From: an uncultured bacterium | GTDB taxonomy: Bacteria; Patescibacteriota; Minisyncoccia; Moranbacterales; GWC2-37-73 | Length of the DNA: 41,957 nt | Direction: 5' to 3' | Assembly (NCBI GenBank): GCA_903861715.1 | Contig: CAIOVI010000011.1 | Span: forward strand, 1 to 41,957 | Shown here: positions 13,916-23,043 of the stretch, one piece after another | Layout of the letters: each line of letters begins with the position of its first letter | Numbering within the stretch: position 1 is the first letter of the stretch | Position numbers and translations under genes: made by a program | The notes under the pieces: generated by a model | The model's input: only the letters and a program-made list of their open reading frames with translations | Told to the model about the DNA's origin: nothing | The model's database searches: none

Positions 13916-15001
13916 ATGTTAAAAGAAAAAATTGAGAAAATTAAAGAAGCGGCCCTGGTGGCAGTTGAAAACGCCAAAACCGTGGAAGAGGTTTTGCAAT
14001 TGGAAATTCAATTCTTGGGACGCAAAAGTGAGTTCGTGGGAATCTTGAGGCAACTTAAAGACGTTTCGCCTGAAGAAAAAAAAGAAGTTGGGCAATTGGC
14101 CAATGCTGTTAAAGTTGAAATTCAAACGCTGCTAGATCAAAAGAAAAAAAATCTCGCTTCAACTTTTGATGCTGCGGCGGAAAAAATTGACGTCACTGTT
14201 CCAGCTGTCAAATTGCGACGCGGTCATCTCCACCCCTTGACCCAAATTCAAAATGAAATTGAAGACATTTTCACTTCGATGGGTTTTGAAATTGCCGATG
14301 GCCCGGAAGTGGAAGATGAATTCCACAATTTTGACGCTCTTAACATGCCCAAGGATCACCCAGCTCGAGATATGCAAGACACTTTCTGGCTCAGATCGCA
14401 GACTAGTGCAGATAAGACGCAGACTAAGGCTGACAATAGACAGAACGACACAGAGGAAAAGAAAGGCGAACGGATTTTGCTGCGAACACATACTTCAAAT
14501 GTGCAAATTAGATATATGGAAACACATGAGCCGCCTTTTCGCATCATCGCCCCAGGCAGAATCTATCGTAATGAAGCAGGCGATTCAACTCATGAGCACA
14601 CCTTTCATCAATTCGAAGCCTTGGTGGTTGGCGATGATATCAACGTGGGAAATTTCAAATTTGTGGCACAACAATTTTTTTCCAAATTTTTCAAAAAAGA
14701 TATTCAAATTCGCATTCGACCGAGCTTCTTTCCTTTCACGGAACCAAGTTTTGAATTTGACATCAGTTGCACAGTTTGCGGTGGCAAAGGTTGCAGTGCT
14801 TGCAAAAATGCGGGCTGGTTGGAAATTGGTGGCGCTGGCATGGTCAATCAAAATGTTTTTGTGGCGGCTGGCTATCCAAGAAACAAATATCAAGGTTTTG
14901 CCTGGGGATTTGGGGTTGAGCGCCTAGCCATGATGAAATACAAAATCAGCGATATCCGCCTTTTCCACAGCGGAGATTTGAGGTTTATTAAACAATTCTA
15001 A
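13916..15001 (+). CDS. pheS: Phenylalanyl-tRNA synthetase alpha subunit, with repeat-derived insert
   Basis: PheS carries the catalytic core of the alpha2-beta2 enzyme that charges tRNA-Phe. The 361-residue product has an N-terminal coiled coil (1-85), motif 2 FRIIAPGRIYRNEAGDSTHE with HTFHQFE, and motif 3 GFAWGFGVERLAMMKY, so it is a complete class II synthetase. Between DMQDTFWL and LLRTHTS, where homologues have a short link, there is an extra hydrophilic stretch of about 25 residues (161-186). It is encoded by a repeat with two CGCAGACTA copies 21 nt apart. AAGGA lies 8 nt before the ATG. pheT follows. Confidence 0.96.
   Translation: MLKEKIEKIKEAALVAVENAKTVEEVLQLEIQFLGRKSEFVGILRQLKDVSPEEKKEVGQLANAVKVEIQTLLDQKKKNLASTFDAAAEKIDVTVPAVKLRRGHLHPLTQIQNEIEDIFTSMGFEIADGPEVEDEFHNFDALNMPKDHPARDMQDTFWLRSQTSADKTQTKADNRQNDTEEKKGERILLRTHTSNVQIRYMETHEPPFRIIAPGRIYRNEAGDSTHEHTFHQFEALVVGDDINVGNFKFVAQQFFSKFFKKDIQIRIRPSFFPFTEPSFEFDISCTVCGGKGCSACKNAGWLEIGGAGMVNQNVFVAAGYPRNKYQGFAWGFGVERLAMMKYKISDIRLFHSGDLRFIKQF
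14397..14455 (+). repeat. In-frame GCAGACTA-type repeat insert within pheS
   Basis: CGCAGACTA occurs at 14397-14405 and 14418-14426 (period 21 nt), followed by related degenerate units. It encodes a Thr/Asp/Lys/Gln-rich loop absent from the canonical PheS layout. Confidence 0.65.
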
Positions 15002-15048
15002 AACCCTACAAATCTACAAATAGAATACAAATCTACAAATTCGCATTG

Positions 15049-15171
15049 TTCCTCCCTTTGGAAAAGTGGCGAATGCGAGCGAGTGTAGCATTCGCGGGAG
15101 GGATTCGAAAACTTTCTTTTCTGGGTAGGTCTTTCAAATCCCCCTTAATCCCCCTTTTCTAAAGGGGAAAG
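15049..15171 (+). repeat. Nested palindromic intergenic element, copy B
   Basis: Same block order as 8558-8657, with an additional internal palindrome GCGAATGC / GCATTCGC that is also present in the inverted copy at 35272-35395. It fills the pheS-pheT gap, flanked by CTACAAAT simple repeats. Confidence 0.78.
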
Positions 15172-15222
15172 AGAATACATTTGTAGATTTGTAGCAAATT
15201 TGTAAATTTGTGGGAACTATTT

Positions 15223-17688
15223 ATGAAATATTCTTACAACTGGCTCAGGGAAATTTCGGGCACGAAACTATCACCAGAAGATTTGATCCAAGGCATCACG
15301 ATGCATGCTTTGGAAATTGAAGGCGTGGAAAAAGTCGGCAGTGATTTTGAAAATTTTGTGGTGGGCGAGATTTTGGAAATTTCCAAACATCCCAACGCAG
15401 ACAAGCTGCAACTGACTAAAGTCAATGTCGGACCCTCACTCCCAACCTCTCTCCCTGAGGGCGAGAGGGGAGATGGTAAGGATATTATTTTGGACATTGT
15501 TTGTGGCGCGAAAAACATCTCCGTTGGCGATAAAGTGCCTGTTGCTTTAGTAGGAGCAAAATTGCCAGCCAATGGAATGGAAATCAAGGCGGCAGAAATT
15601 CGCGGCGAAAAATCTTTTGGCATGCTTTGCGCCCAAGATGAACTTGGCCTGGGTAGCGATCACGCGGGCATTTTACTATTGGATAAAAATTTGAAAGTTG
15701 GCACGCCGCTCAAAAAAGTTTTGGGTGAAAATGATCAAATTTTGGAAATTAAGGTTTTGCCAGATCGAGCGCACGATGCAGTCAGTCATGTTGGCCTGGC
15801 TCGGGAAGTGGCAGCGCTTACGGGAGACAAAATCGAATATGATTATGATAGTTTAAAACTTGGCAAGAAAAAGACTGTCAGTTTGAAAGTTTCAATCGAA
15901 AATCAGAATTTGAGTAGTCGCTACATTGCAGCTAAATTAGATAACGTTAAAATTGAAAAATCTCCACAGTGGATTGCGCAAAGATTGGAAAAATGTGGGA
16001 TCAGGTCAATCAACAACGTGGTGGATGTGACGAATTATGTGATGCTGGAACTGGGTCAACCGATGCATGCTTTTGATTTTGCGCAAATTTCCAAAGATGG
16101 GACGGCGGAAATAATTGTCAGAAGCGCCAAAGAAAATGAGGAAATCACAGTTCTTGATGGCAGTGTGAAAAAAATGTCAGCGGATGACATCGTGATTGCC
16201 AACAAACAAGGCGTACTAGCCATAGCTGGGGTGATGGGCGGCAAAAATTCTGGAGTAAATAATGATACGACTAGCATCGTGCTTGAAGCAGCAGCCTTCA
16301 ATTCAACAGCCATTCGCAAAACCAAAAATAAATTCGCCTTGCAAACTGATGCAGCGATGCGTTTTGAAAAAGGACTTGATCCAAACCTCGCGGAAAAAGC
16401 CATGGTGCGGGCCATTGAAATTCTGACGCACATCACGGACGCTAAACTTGATGGCCTTGTGGACAAATATCCGAATCCAGTGAAGCCCTGGACCATCAAA
16501 CTCGAGTTGGCTTATGTGAATTCCTTGCTAGGTGAAAATGTGCCAGCCAAGGTTAGCCAGGAAATTCTCAGCTCACTTGGCTTTGAAGGGAAAAAAGTCG
16601 GCAAGGATTTGACAGTGACGGTGCCAACTTTCAGATTGGATGTGCTCACGCAAGAAGATTTGATTGAAGAAATTGGTCGAGTTTATGGCTATGACAAAAT
16701 TGCGCCAACCGCGCAACTTGTTTCCATCAAACCGCCAGTCATCAATGAGCAAAGAACTTTTGTCAGAAAAGTGAAAGATGTCTTGGTTGGGCAAGGATTT
16801 TCCGAAGTCTACAATTATGCTTTTTATAGTCAAAAAGATAGTGAAAATGCTAGATTGCAAAATTTTAAACATCTTGAACTTGAAGCGCCAGGCAATCTTG
16901 AGCAAACAATTTTGCGCGTGAGCTTGATTCCAAACTTGCTCAAAAATGTCAGCGAAAATTTGAAATTCAACAAGGAACTGCACCTTTTTGAAACTGGCAA
17001 AGTTTTTTTGCCGGGCGAAAATGTTTTGCCAACTGAAAAAAATATGCTTTGCGGAGTGGTGGTGTTGGAAAATAAGGCAAGCAAAAAAAATGGCCAAAGC
17101 ACTCTGCAGCAAACTGCTTTTTTTCAAGCGAAAGCATTTGCGGCCGACTTGCTGCTACAATTGGGCATCACTGATCACTATTTTGCAACTTTCGAAGAAG
17201 GCTTTGAACAAATCTCAAAATCATTTTGCCATGAGGGTCGCGCCAGTGAAATCAGAATCACTGGGAGCAACGACGCCGTCGGTTGCTTGGCGGAAATAAA
17301 TCCAACTGTGCTGGCTGATTTTGACATCAATAGTCGCGTGGTCTTTTTTGAATTTGAAATGAAAGGCCTGCAAGCGGTTTCCACGGCTGAGCGAGAGTTC
17401 AAGGCCATTGCGAAATTTCCCAACGTGTTGCGAGATGTTTCAATGGTGGTTTCTGATGGCAGGAGGATTGATGAAATTTTAAGTCTTATTCAAACTGAAG
17501 GAGGGGATTTAATTGTCGACGTTGATTTGTTTGACATCTTTGATTTTGCTGATGGCACTTCCAGTTATGCTTTTCATGTGATATTCAATGCTGAAGATCG
17601 AACACTCACGACTCAAGAAGCAGACAGCGTGATGGAAAAAATCATTTCCAAACTTGAATCGGAGCTTAAAGTTCAGATTAGGAAATAG
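15223..17688 (+). CDS. pheT: Phenylalanyl-tRNA synthetase beta subunit, with repeat-derived insert
   Basis: PheT forms the structural, tRNA-binding and editing part of the PheRS heterotetramer. The 821-residue product has the N-terminal tRNA-binding (EMAP-like) domain (FVVGEILEISKHPNADKLQL), B3/B4 editing and B5 domains (NNVVDVTNYVMLELGQPMHA), the catalytic-like core, and the C-terminal ferredoxin-like anticodon-binding domain. After KVNVG there is an extra 16-residue stretch (71-86, PSLPTSLPEGERGDGK) encoded by a palindromic repeat; homologues continue directly to the DIVCGA strand. The ATG at 15223 is chosen over 15208, which would add a non-homologous leader. Confidence 0.97.
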   Translation: MKYSYNWLREISGTKLSPEDLIQGITMHALEIEGVEKVGSDFENFVVGEILEISKHPNADKLQLTKVNVGPSLPTSLPEGERGDGKDIILDIVCGAKNISVGDKVPVALVGAKLPANGMEIKAAEIRGEKSFGMLCAQDELGLGSDHAGILLLDKNLKVGTPLKKVLGENDQILEIKVLPDRAHDAVSHVGLAREVAALTGDKIEYDYDSLKLGKKKTVSLKVSIENQNLSSRYIAAKLDNVKIEKSPQWIAQRLEKCGIRSINNVVDVTNYVMLELGQPMHAFDFAQISKDGTAEIIVRSAKENEEITVLDGSVKKMSADDIVIANKQGVLAIAGVMGGKNSGVNNDTTSIVLEAAAFNSTAIRKTKNKFALQTDAAMRFEKGLDPNLAEKAMVRAIEILTHITDAKLDGLVDKYPNPVKPWTIKLELAYVNSLLGENVPAKVSQEILSSLGFEGKKVGKDLTVTVPTFRLDVLTQEDLIEEIGRVYGYDKIAPTAQLVSIKPPVINEQRTFVRKVKDVLVGQGFSEVYNYAFYSQKDSENARLQNFKHLELEAPGNLEQTILRVSLIPNLLKNVSENLKFNKELHLFETGKVFLPGENVLPTEKNMLCGVVVLENKASKKNGQSTLQQTAFFQAKAFAADLLLQLGITDHYFATFEEGFEQISKSFCHEGRASEIRITGSNDAVGCLAEINPTVLADFDINSRVVFFEFEMKGLQAVSTAEREFKAIAKFPNVLRDVSMVVSDGRRIDEILSLIQTEGGDLIVDVDLFDIFDFADGTSSYAFHVIFNAEDRTLTTQEADSVMEKIISKLESELKVQIRK
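15433..15480 (+). repeat. In-frame palindromic repeat insert within pheT
   Basis: 48 nt (16 codons) containing CCTCTCTCCC (15446-15455) and GGGCGAGAGG (15459-15468), complementary except one position, around a TGA loop that is out of frame. The type is common as an intergenic palindrome in bacteria. Confidence 0.7.
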
Positions 17689-17985
17689 TACCACTGTGAA
17701 CAGATTAAAAGATTTTAGATTATAGATTTCGGAATCTTCTGAAATTAAAATCATCTTAGAAGTTATGCATTTGAGTTTATTGATTTGTTAAACGCATAGG
17801 TCGTGCATTTTTAAAAATAGACTTTGTCTTTGCGGGCTTAGTCTTTTTTAATTTTCAAAAATCAAACATCTAAAATCCAAATTCAGCCTCAGTGAGGTTG
17901 ATTTCTTGTTGGGTGTTGACAAAAATTGAGAATGTGTTAATATAATGTGAAACCTAATAAATTAAGCTATTAGACAATAAATAAT
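17689..17985. other. Intergenic region with simple repeat and promoter
   Basis: It contains a 25-nt AT-rich segment (17711-17735) about 80% identical to 35224-35248, then no recognisable gene or RNA until the promoter at 17916-17946. Confidence 0.5.
17916..17946 (+). promoter_or_regulatory. Promoter of the sigma4-HARE gene
   Basis: TTGACA (17916-17921) and TATAAT (17941-17946) are both consensus, with a long 19-nt spacer; an overlapping TAATAT gives 16 nt. The leader to the ATG is about 35 nt. Confidence 0.65.
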
Positions 17986-19041
17986 ATGAAAAACTCGATT
18001 GTTGAGGCAAAAAAGACCCAAGCAGAAAAAGGCTTTTTTTCCAGTGCTTTGGATGAAATTATTGGCGATTTGTCAGTCAGATCACAGGAAATTATTTTCA
18101 GTCGCTATGGCCTGGGTGGCGATGGAGCCTTGACCTTGGAGGAAATTGGTGGCAAATACACCATCACCAGAGAAAGAGTTCGCCAAGTGATTCGCGAAGC
18201 TCTCAAAAAAGTCAGAGAAAAAAACAACCATCCGCAATTTATCAAAATTAAGGACACGGTTATTTTGGCAATCACGAAAAATAGTGGTATAATTAGTAAG
18301 AAGAAATTGCTGAAAGTTCTTGGTGAGGAGAATTTGGCTGAACAAGCTGCTGTGCATTTTTTTCTGGAATGCATCAGTCAAATCAAGAGTCATGAAGTGA
18401 AAGGCGAACTGGCTTTCTCCTATTCACTTTCGGATTTTAATCTTGAGCATTGGCGAAAAACAAAAAATGCAACCCTAGCAGTTCTTAAGCGAGAAAAGAA
18501 ACCTTTGACCGGTGACGAACTTTTCAAATTTGCAGTTGGCGAATTGGAGAGCAATTTGAGCAAGGATCATTTTGTTTATCATCTGGAAATTTCTCAAGAA
18601 ATCAAACAAAATAATTTTGGCAAATGGGGCGCTATCAAATGGAAAGAAATTTCACCCAAGGGCACGCGCGAAAAGGCCTATTTGATTCTCAAAGAAGCTG
18701 GCAAGCCACTGCATTTCAAGGAAATTGCGCAAAGAATTGACAAACATCAACTCAACAAGAAAAAGACTCATCCGCAAACAGTGCACAACGAGCTCATTAA
18801 AGACAGTAATTTTGTTTTGGTTGGACGTGGAATTTATGCGCTGGCAGAATGGGGTTATCAAAAGGGGACTGTCAAAGATGTGATCAAAGAAATCATTTCA
18901 AAGAATTCAAAATCACTGAGCCGAGAAGAAATCTTGAAGAAAGTGCTGGAAGTCAGACAGGTGAAAAAATCCACCATTGTGATCAATCTCAACAATTTCT
19001 TTGCTAAATCAAAAGAAGGCTTGTATTCAATCAAGAAATAA
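17986..19041 (+). CDS. Sigma-70 region 4 / HARE-HTH regulator
   Basis: The 351-residue product opens with a sigma region 4-like domain (residues about 20-80): LDEIIGDLSVRSQEIIFSRY and the helix-turn-helix TLEEIGGKYTITRERVRQVI. There is no region 2, so it is not a complete sigma factor. The C-terminal half contains a HARE-HTH domain (about 225-290, AYLILKEAGKPLHFKEIAQR ... GRGIYALAEWG), the winged helix found in RpoE/delta and chromatin proteins. This architecture is typical of CPR genomes. It probably modulates RNA polymerase or promoter choice. It lies 65 nt upstream of the membrane protein/VirD4-like pair and may control it. Confidence 0.85.
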   Translation: MKNSIVEAKKTQAEKGFFSSALDEIIGDLSVRSQEIIFSRYGLGGDGALTLEEIGGKYTITRERVRQVIREALKKVREKNNHPQFIKIKDTVILAITKNSGIISKKKLLKVLGEENLAEQAAVHFFLECISQIKSHEVKGELAFSYSLSDFNLEHWRKTKNATLAVLKREKKPLTGDELFKFAVGELESNLSKDHFVYHLEISQEIKQNNFGKWGAIKWKEISPKGTREKAYLILKEAGKPLHFKEIAQRIDKHQLNKKKTHPQTVHNELIKDSNFVLVGRGIYALAEWGYQKGTVKDVIKEIISKNSKSLSREEILKKVLEVRQVKKSTIVINLNNFFAKSKEGLYSIKK

Positions 19042-19106
19042 GAAGAATAAAAGCTGCCAATATTTCAGCTCAACGAATAATAAGCAAAAAGCAAACATAA
19101 AAATTC

Positions 19107-20387
19107 ATGGATCTTATTTCAAACTCACTAAGCGAAATTGTTTCATCCACGAAAATGGCAGGGCAAATTTTTGGTTATACGTGGTTTTTTATCTTGCCAC
19201 CATTTTTGTATTTTTTGTTTAAAGTGCTTTGGATGTATCATGTCCAAGAAGCTTTTTGGGCTTCGGCTAGTTGGCTGGTGCTGGAAATAATTCCACCGAA
19301 AAATATTGAAAAAAGTCCCAAGCCCATGGAGTCACTCTTTGTGGGTTTTGCTGGGGTGGAAAAAAGTTTCAGCACCTTGGAAGAATATGTCGAAGGCGGC
19401 TTTCCGGATTACATGAGTTTGGAATTAGTCAGCGACCAGGGCACGGTGCATTTCTACATTCGCACGATGAAAAAATATCGTCATTTGATTGAAGCGCATC
19501 TTTATGCTCAATATCCTGACGTGGAAATTATGGAAGTGCCTGACTATGTCGATAATGTGCCCAAGTTCGTTCCGAATGCGCAGTGGGATCTTTGGGGAGC
19601 CGATGTAGCCATGACCAAAGACCATGATGCCTATCCGATTCGGACTTATCCAACCTATGAAGAAACTGTGAGTGGAACTATGATTGATCCACTGGCAGGT
19701 CTGATTGAAGTGATGGGCAAGCTTGGACCAGGGCAACATATTTGGTTGCAATGGATCATAGCCCCAACTTCGCCCAAGTGGAACAGCACCAAGGGCAAGG
19801 AGCTTAGTGAAAAACTCAAAGGCAAAGAAAAGAAAAAAGAAGATCTTGCAAGCATCATTTGGAAAGATTTGACCGATGTTTTTGGAGGCATTTTCAAATA
19901 TCTCAGCGCTCCAGTTGAATTTGAAGCTGAAAAGAAAAAAGATGAACAACCCTTGGACACAAGGCTTTCGCCGATGGAACGCGATGTGCTCAAAGCGGTG
20001 GAAGCAAATTTGGGCAAAGTTCAGTTCACCACCAAAGGTCGTTTTTTGTATCTCGGTCGACGTGAAAATTATGACAAGCCACTAGGAGTCTCAGCTTTTT
20101 GGGGTGCACTCAAGCAATTTGGCGACGATAACCTCAATGGCTTCAAGCCAGATGGTGACACAAAAACTTTTGCCAATTATATTTTCAAGGAATCACGTTT
20201 GCGCTATCGACAGCGCAAGGTTTTTCGTCGTTATAAAGTCAGAAACAGAGACGGCGTCAAAACTGTTTTGAGCAGTGAGGAACTGGCCACTATTTTTCAT
20301 TTGCCAGACATGAATGTGTTGGCCCCAGCCATGAGCAGAGTTGAAGCCAAGCGGGGTGGGGCACCTTCAAATTTGCCAATCGAATAA
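19107..20387 (+). CDS. Membrane-anchored protein paired with VirD4-like ATPase (DUF8128-like)
   Basis: The 426-residue product has one or two N-terminal TM segments (about residues 20-60; IFGYTWFFILPPFLYFLFKV) and a large soluble domain with VHFYIRTMKKYRHLIEAHLY, followed by AQYPDVEIMEVPDYV. This resembles the domain of unknown function that accompanies T4SS-type ATPases in many CPR genomes. No catalytic motif is visible. A charged linker (KGKEKKKED) sits mid-protein. It precedes the ATPase by 148 nt and probably forms its membrane platform; that role is inferred from synteny. Confidence 0.7.
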   Translation: MDLISNSLSEIVSSTKMAGQIFGYTWFFILPPFLYFLFKVLWMYHVQEAFWASASWLVLEIIPPKNIEKSPKPMESLFVGFAGVEKSFSTLEEYVEGGFPDYMSLELVSDQGTVHFYIRTMKKYRHLIEAHLYAQYPDVEIMEVPDYVDNVPKFVPNAQWDLWGADVAMTKDHDAYPIRTYPTYEETVSGTMIDPLAGLIEVMGKLGPGQHIWLQWIIAPTSPKWNSTKGKELSEKLKGKEKKKEDLASIIWKDLTDVFGGIFKYLSAPVEFEAEKKKDEQPLDTRLSPMERDVLKAVEANLGKVQFTTKGRFLYLGRRENYDKPLGVSAFWGALKQFGDDNLNGFKPDGDTKTFANYIFKESRLRYRQRKVFRRYKVRNRDGVKTVLSSEELATIFHLPDMNVLAPAMSRVEAKRGGAPSNLPIE

Positions 20388-20535
20388 GCCGATGCGAAAC
20401 TACCTGCCTCGACGGCAGGCGGGCGAATGAAATACGAATCTACGAATTTACGAATGAAAAAATTGTTACATGGTTGAAAATCCCACAAATCTACAAATAA
20501 AATGTTTTTAATTAATTCTAAACGACAACGCTCGT

Positions 20536-22638
20536 ATGAATAATAGTGAAATAGCTTTTTTTGCCAAAACCAATTTCAGAAATCAAGAACGAGTTTTTGG
20601 CATCAAAACTGACGACCGCAGACGGCACATGTATATCATTGGCAAAACCGGTATGGGCAAAACCAACTTGTTGGAAAATTTGGTGGTGCAAGATATTCGC
20701 AATGGCCATGGCGTTTGCTATATTGATCCGCATGGTGACACCGCTGAAAAATTGCTCAAAGCGATTCCTTCCAACCGCATCAATGACGTGATATATCTCA
20801 ATCCCGCTGATCAAAATTTTCCTTTGGCTTTCAACGTGATGGAGTCAGTCGATCCTGACTATCGTCATCTCGTCTCTTCGGGGCTCATTGGAGTTTTCAA
20901 AAAAATCTGGGCTGATTCCTGGGGACCTCGTTTGGAATATATCTTGCGCAACGCTATCTTGGCGCTCTTAGAATATCCCGGCAGCACGCTTTTGGGCGTG
21001 ACTCGAATCTTGGTGGACAAAAAATATCGCGAACGGGTGGTGGACAAAGTTACTGATCCAGTGATTAGGCAATTTTGGGTGGATGAATTTCCCAAATGGA
21101 GCGACAAAGTTTTGCAAGAAGTTGTTTCGCCGATTCAAAACAAAGTTGGACAATTTTTGTCCAGCTCGCTGATCAGAAACATTGTCGGTCAAACTCAATC
21201 ATCTTTTGACATCAGGGACATTATGGACAGTCGCAAGATTTTGATTTTGAATTTGTCCAAAGGCCGCATTGGCGAAGACAATAGCGCCTTGCTTGGGGCC
21301 ATGATGATCACCAAAATTCAGTTGGCGGCCATGGGTCGGGTTGACATTGCCGAAGAAACTCGCAATGACTTTTATCTTTACGTGGATGAGTTTCAAAATT
21401 TTGCCACTGAATCCTTTGCCAACATCTTGTCGGAAGCTCGCAAATATCATCTCAATTTAATTTTGGCCAATCAATACATCACTCAAATTGACGAAAAGGT
21501 TCGCGATGCAATTTTTGGAAATGCTGGCACAATTGTTTCTTTTCGGGTTGGCGCCATGGATGCGGAATTTTTGGAAAAAGAATTTGAACCAGTCTTCATG
21601 CAAAACGACATTGTTAATTTACCGAAATATAATGTCTATTTGAAATTGATGATCGATGGTATCGCGGGAGATGCTTTTTCGGCCAAAGTCTTGCCGCCAG
21701 TTTTCATCGAAGACACAGCTGAAAATGAAGAGAAAATAGTGGCCGCTTCCAGAGAAAAATATGCTTCCAGCAAGGATGAGGTTGAGGACAAAATTTCCAG
21801 ATGGGCAGGGATTATGCCAGCCGCTGGTTTCCAGACTGTCAACAAACCTCCAATGGCTTCAGCTGGGCCTAATCCAGTCATTGTTCAAGCTCCAACCCGC
21901 CCTCAACCAGCTTTTGCCCCTGCGGCGCAACCTGGGTCAAATTCTGGCCCCACAACGCCAAGAGCACCTCAAAATCCAACTCTTGTCAGCCCAAAGCCAC
22001 TTCCAAAGGTGCAGGTTCAATCGCCATCCGCTACGGTTTCTTCAGCTACCCAGGCTCAAGTCACAGTCAAGGAAACCAACTTCAAAATGTCAACTCAGCA
22101 ATTTCAAAATCAAGCCCCAGCTTCAGTTCAGGCCCAAGATGATCAGGATTATTATGTTAAACCAGCTGACACCCGACCGAAATTTGAAGCAATTTGCGAC
22201 ATGTGCGCTGAAAAAATTCAAGTCCCATTTCAACCAGATGGATCGCGTCCAACTTTTTGCAAAGATTGTTTGAAAGAATATCAGCGCATGACGGCCAAGG
22301 AAAAACTGGCCCAAGAAAAAAGAATTGCGCTCCAAAATGAAGACCAACAACAAGGGCAACAAATTCAAGCTCAGGTAGTTCAGCCAAGCAGGGCCATTCA
22401 ATTTCAAACCAAAAAAGTTGAAAATTCAAAACCTGCCTTCTCGGAGCCACTTCGGCAGCCTCCAGTCAAGAATATTCAACAAAAAGCCTACGCACCCCAG
22501 GAACACCCCATGAGTCTTTCGCAAATGCAATATATCGCTCCCAAAAAATTCAGTTCCAATCGCCAACGCCCAGTTGTGAATTTGGACGAAGTTCGCAATT
22601 TGATTGATGCTTCCAAGCAAAAGAATTCAGTCGAGTAA
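20536..22638 (+). CDS. VirD4/TraG-like DNA-translocation ATPase with C-terminal zinc ribbon
   Basis: The 700-residue product has Walker A GKTGMGKT (36-43), Walker B FYLYVDEFQNF (D284-E285), and the RecA-like core with TraM-recognition-type region typical of type IV coupling proteins (SEARKYHLNLILANQYITQI). No N-terminal TM is present, unlike classical VirD4. After residue 420 comes a long Pro/Gln/Ala-rich linker and then a CxxC...CxxC zinc ribbon (C554, C557, C575, C578). No relaxase, VirB4 or pilin genes are nearby, so this may be a stand-alone DNA (or protein) pump together with the membrane protein upstream. Substrate unknown. Confidence 0.88.
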   Translation: MNNSEIAFFAKTNFRNQERVFGIKTDDRRRHMYIIGKTGMGKTNLLENLVVQDIRNGHGVCYIDPHGDTAEKLLKAIPSNRINDVIYLNPADQNFPLAFNVMESVDPDYRHLVSSGLIGVFKKIWADSWGPRLEYILRNAILALLEYPGSTLLGVTRILVDKKYRERVVDKVTDPVIRQFWVDEFPKWSDKVLQEVVSPIQNKVGQFLSSSLIRNIVGQTQSSFDIRDIMDSRKILILNLSKGRIGEDNSALLGAMMITKIQLAAMGRVDIAEETRNDFYLYVDEFQNFATESFANILSEARKYHLNLILANQYITQIDEKVRDAIFGNAGTIVSFRVGAMDAEFLEKEFEPVFMQNDIVNLPKYNVYLKLMIDGIAGDAFSAKVLPPVFIEDTAENEEKIVAASREKYASSKDEVEDKISRWAGIMPAAGFQTVNKPPMASAGPNPVIVQAPTRPQPAFAPAAQPGSNSGPTTPRAPQNPTLVSPKPLPKVQVQSPSATVSSATQAQVTVKETNFKMSTQQFQNQAPASVQAQDDQDYYVKPADTRPKFEAICDMCAEKIQVPFQPDGSRPTFCKDCLKEYQRMTAKEKLAQEKRIALQNEDQQQGQQIQAQVVQPSRAIQFQTKKVENSKPAFSEPLRQPPVKNIQQKAYAPQEHPMSLSQMQYIAPKKFSSNRQRPVVNLDEVRNLIDASKQKNSVE

Positions 22639-22755
22639 GTCAAATCTTGAAAGAAAAAAACAGCCGAGGCGTAGGATGTTATAGGTATTATAATAATTAT
22701 TTGAAATAAGTCAGCCGGATTAATTTGCATTTTCAGGGCTTATTTAAAAGAAGAA

Positions 22756-22980
22756 ATGAAAAATATTTTCCTAACCTTTTTGATGATTGTGGGCTTGCCA
22801 ATTGCGGTGGCTGTTTTTATTTATGTCAGCATTTTCAAAAATTCTAATCAAAACTCCACCCAGACAGTCGCACCGTCAACTGCTGCGACCGCCACAAGCA
22901 CCAATTCAGCAACTCCGAAATATGCTGCCACGACTCAAGCAGTTCCAGTGAAAGCCACGAGAACTACTCGAGTTTCCTAA
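22756..22980 (+). CDS. Small single-TM protein with Thr/Ala-rich tail
   Basis: The 74-residue product has one hydrophobic segment (about 4-27, FLTFLMIVGLPIAVAVFIYV) followed by a low-complexity Thr/Ser/Ala/Asn tail. It is probably inserted with the tail outside. It follows the ATPase gene by 117 nt and may belong with it. No family recognised. Confidence 0.6.
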   Translation: MKNIFLTFLMIVGLPIAVAVFIYVSIFKNSNQNSTQTVAPSTAATATSTNSATPKYAATTQAVPVKATRTTRVS

Positions 22981-23016
22981 ATTTCCAATGTTTTAGTAGG
23001 GTGGCAAAAATATAAA

Positions 23017-23043
23017 TTAGCACTCATCTCCAGGGATTGCTAA
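23017..23043 (+). promoter_or_regulatory. CIRCE operator (HrcA binding site)
   Basis: TTAGCACTC (23017-23025), a 9-nt spacer and GATTGCTAA (23035-23043) match the CIRCE consensus TTAGCACTC-N9-GAGTGCTAA at 17 of 18 positions. The right arm overlaps the -35 of the dnaJ promoter. Confidence 0.88.

Noticed and set aside
20536-22638. Integrative conjugative element
   Set aside because: No relaxase, integrase, VirB4 or attachment sites seen around the VirD4-like gene.
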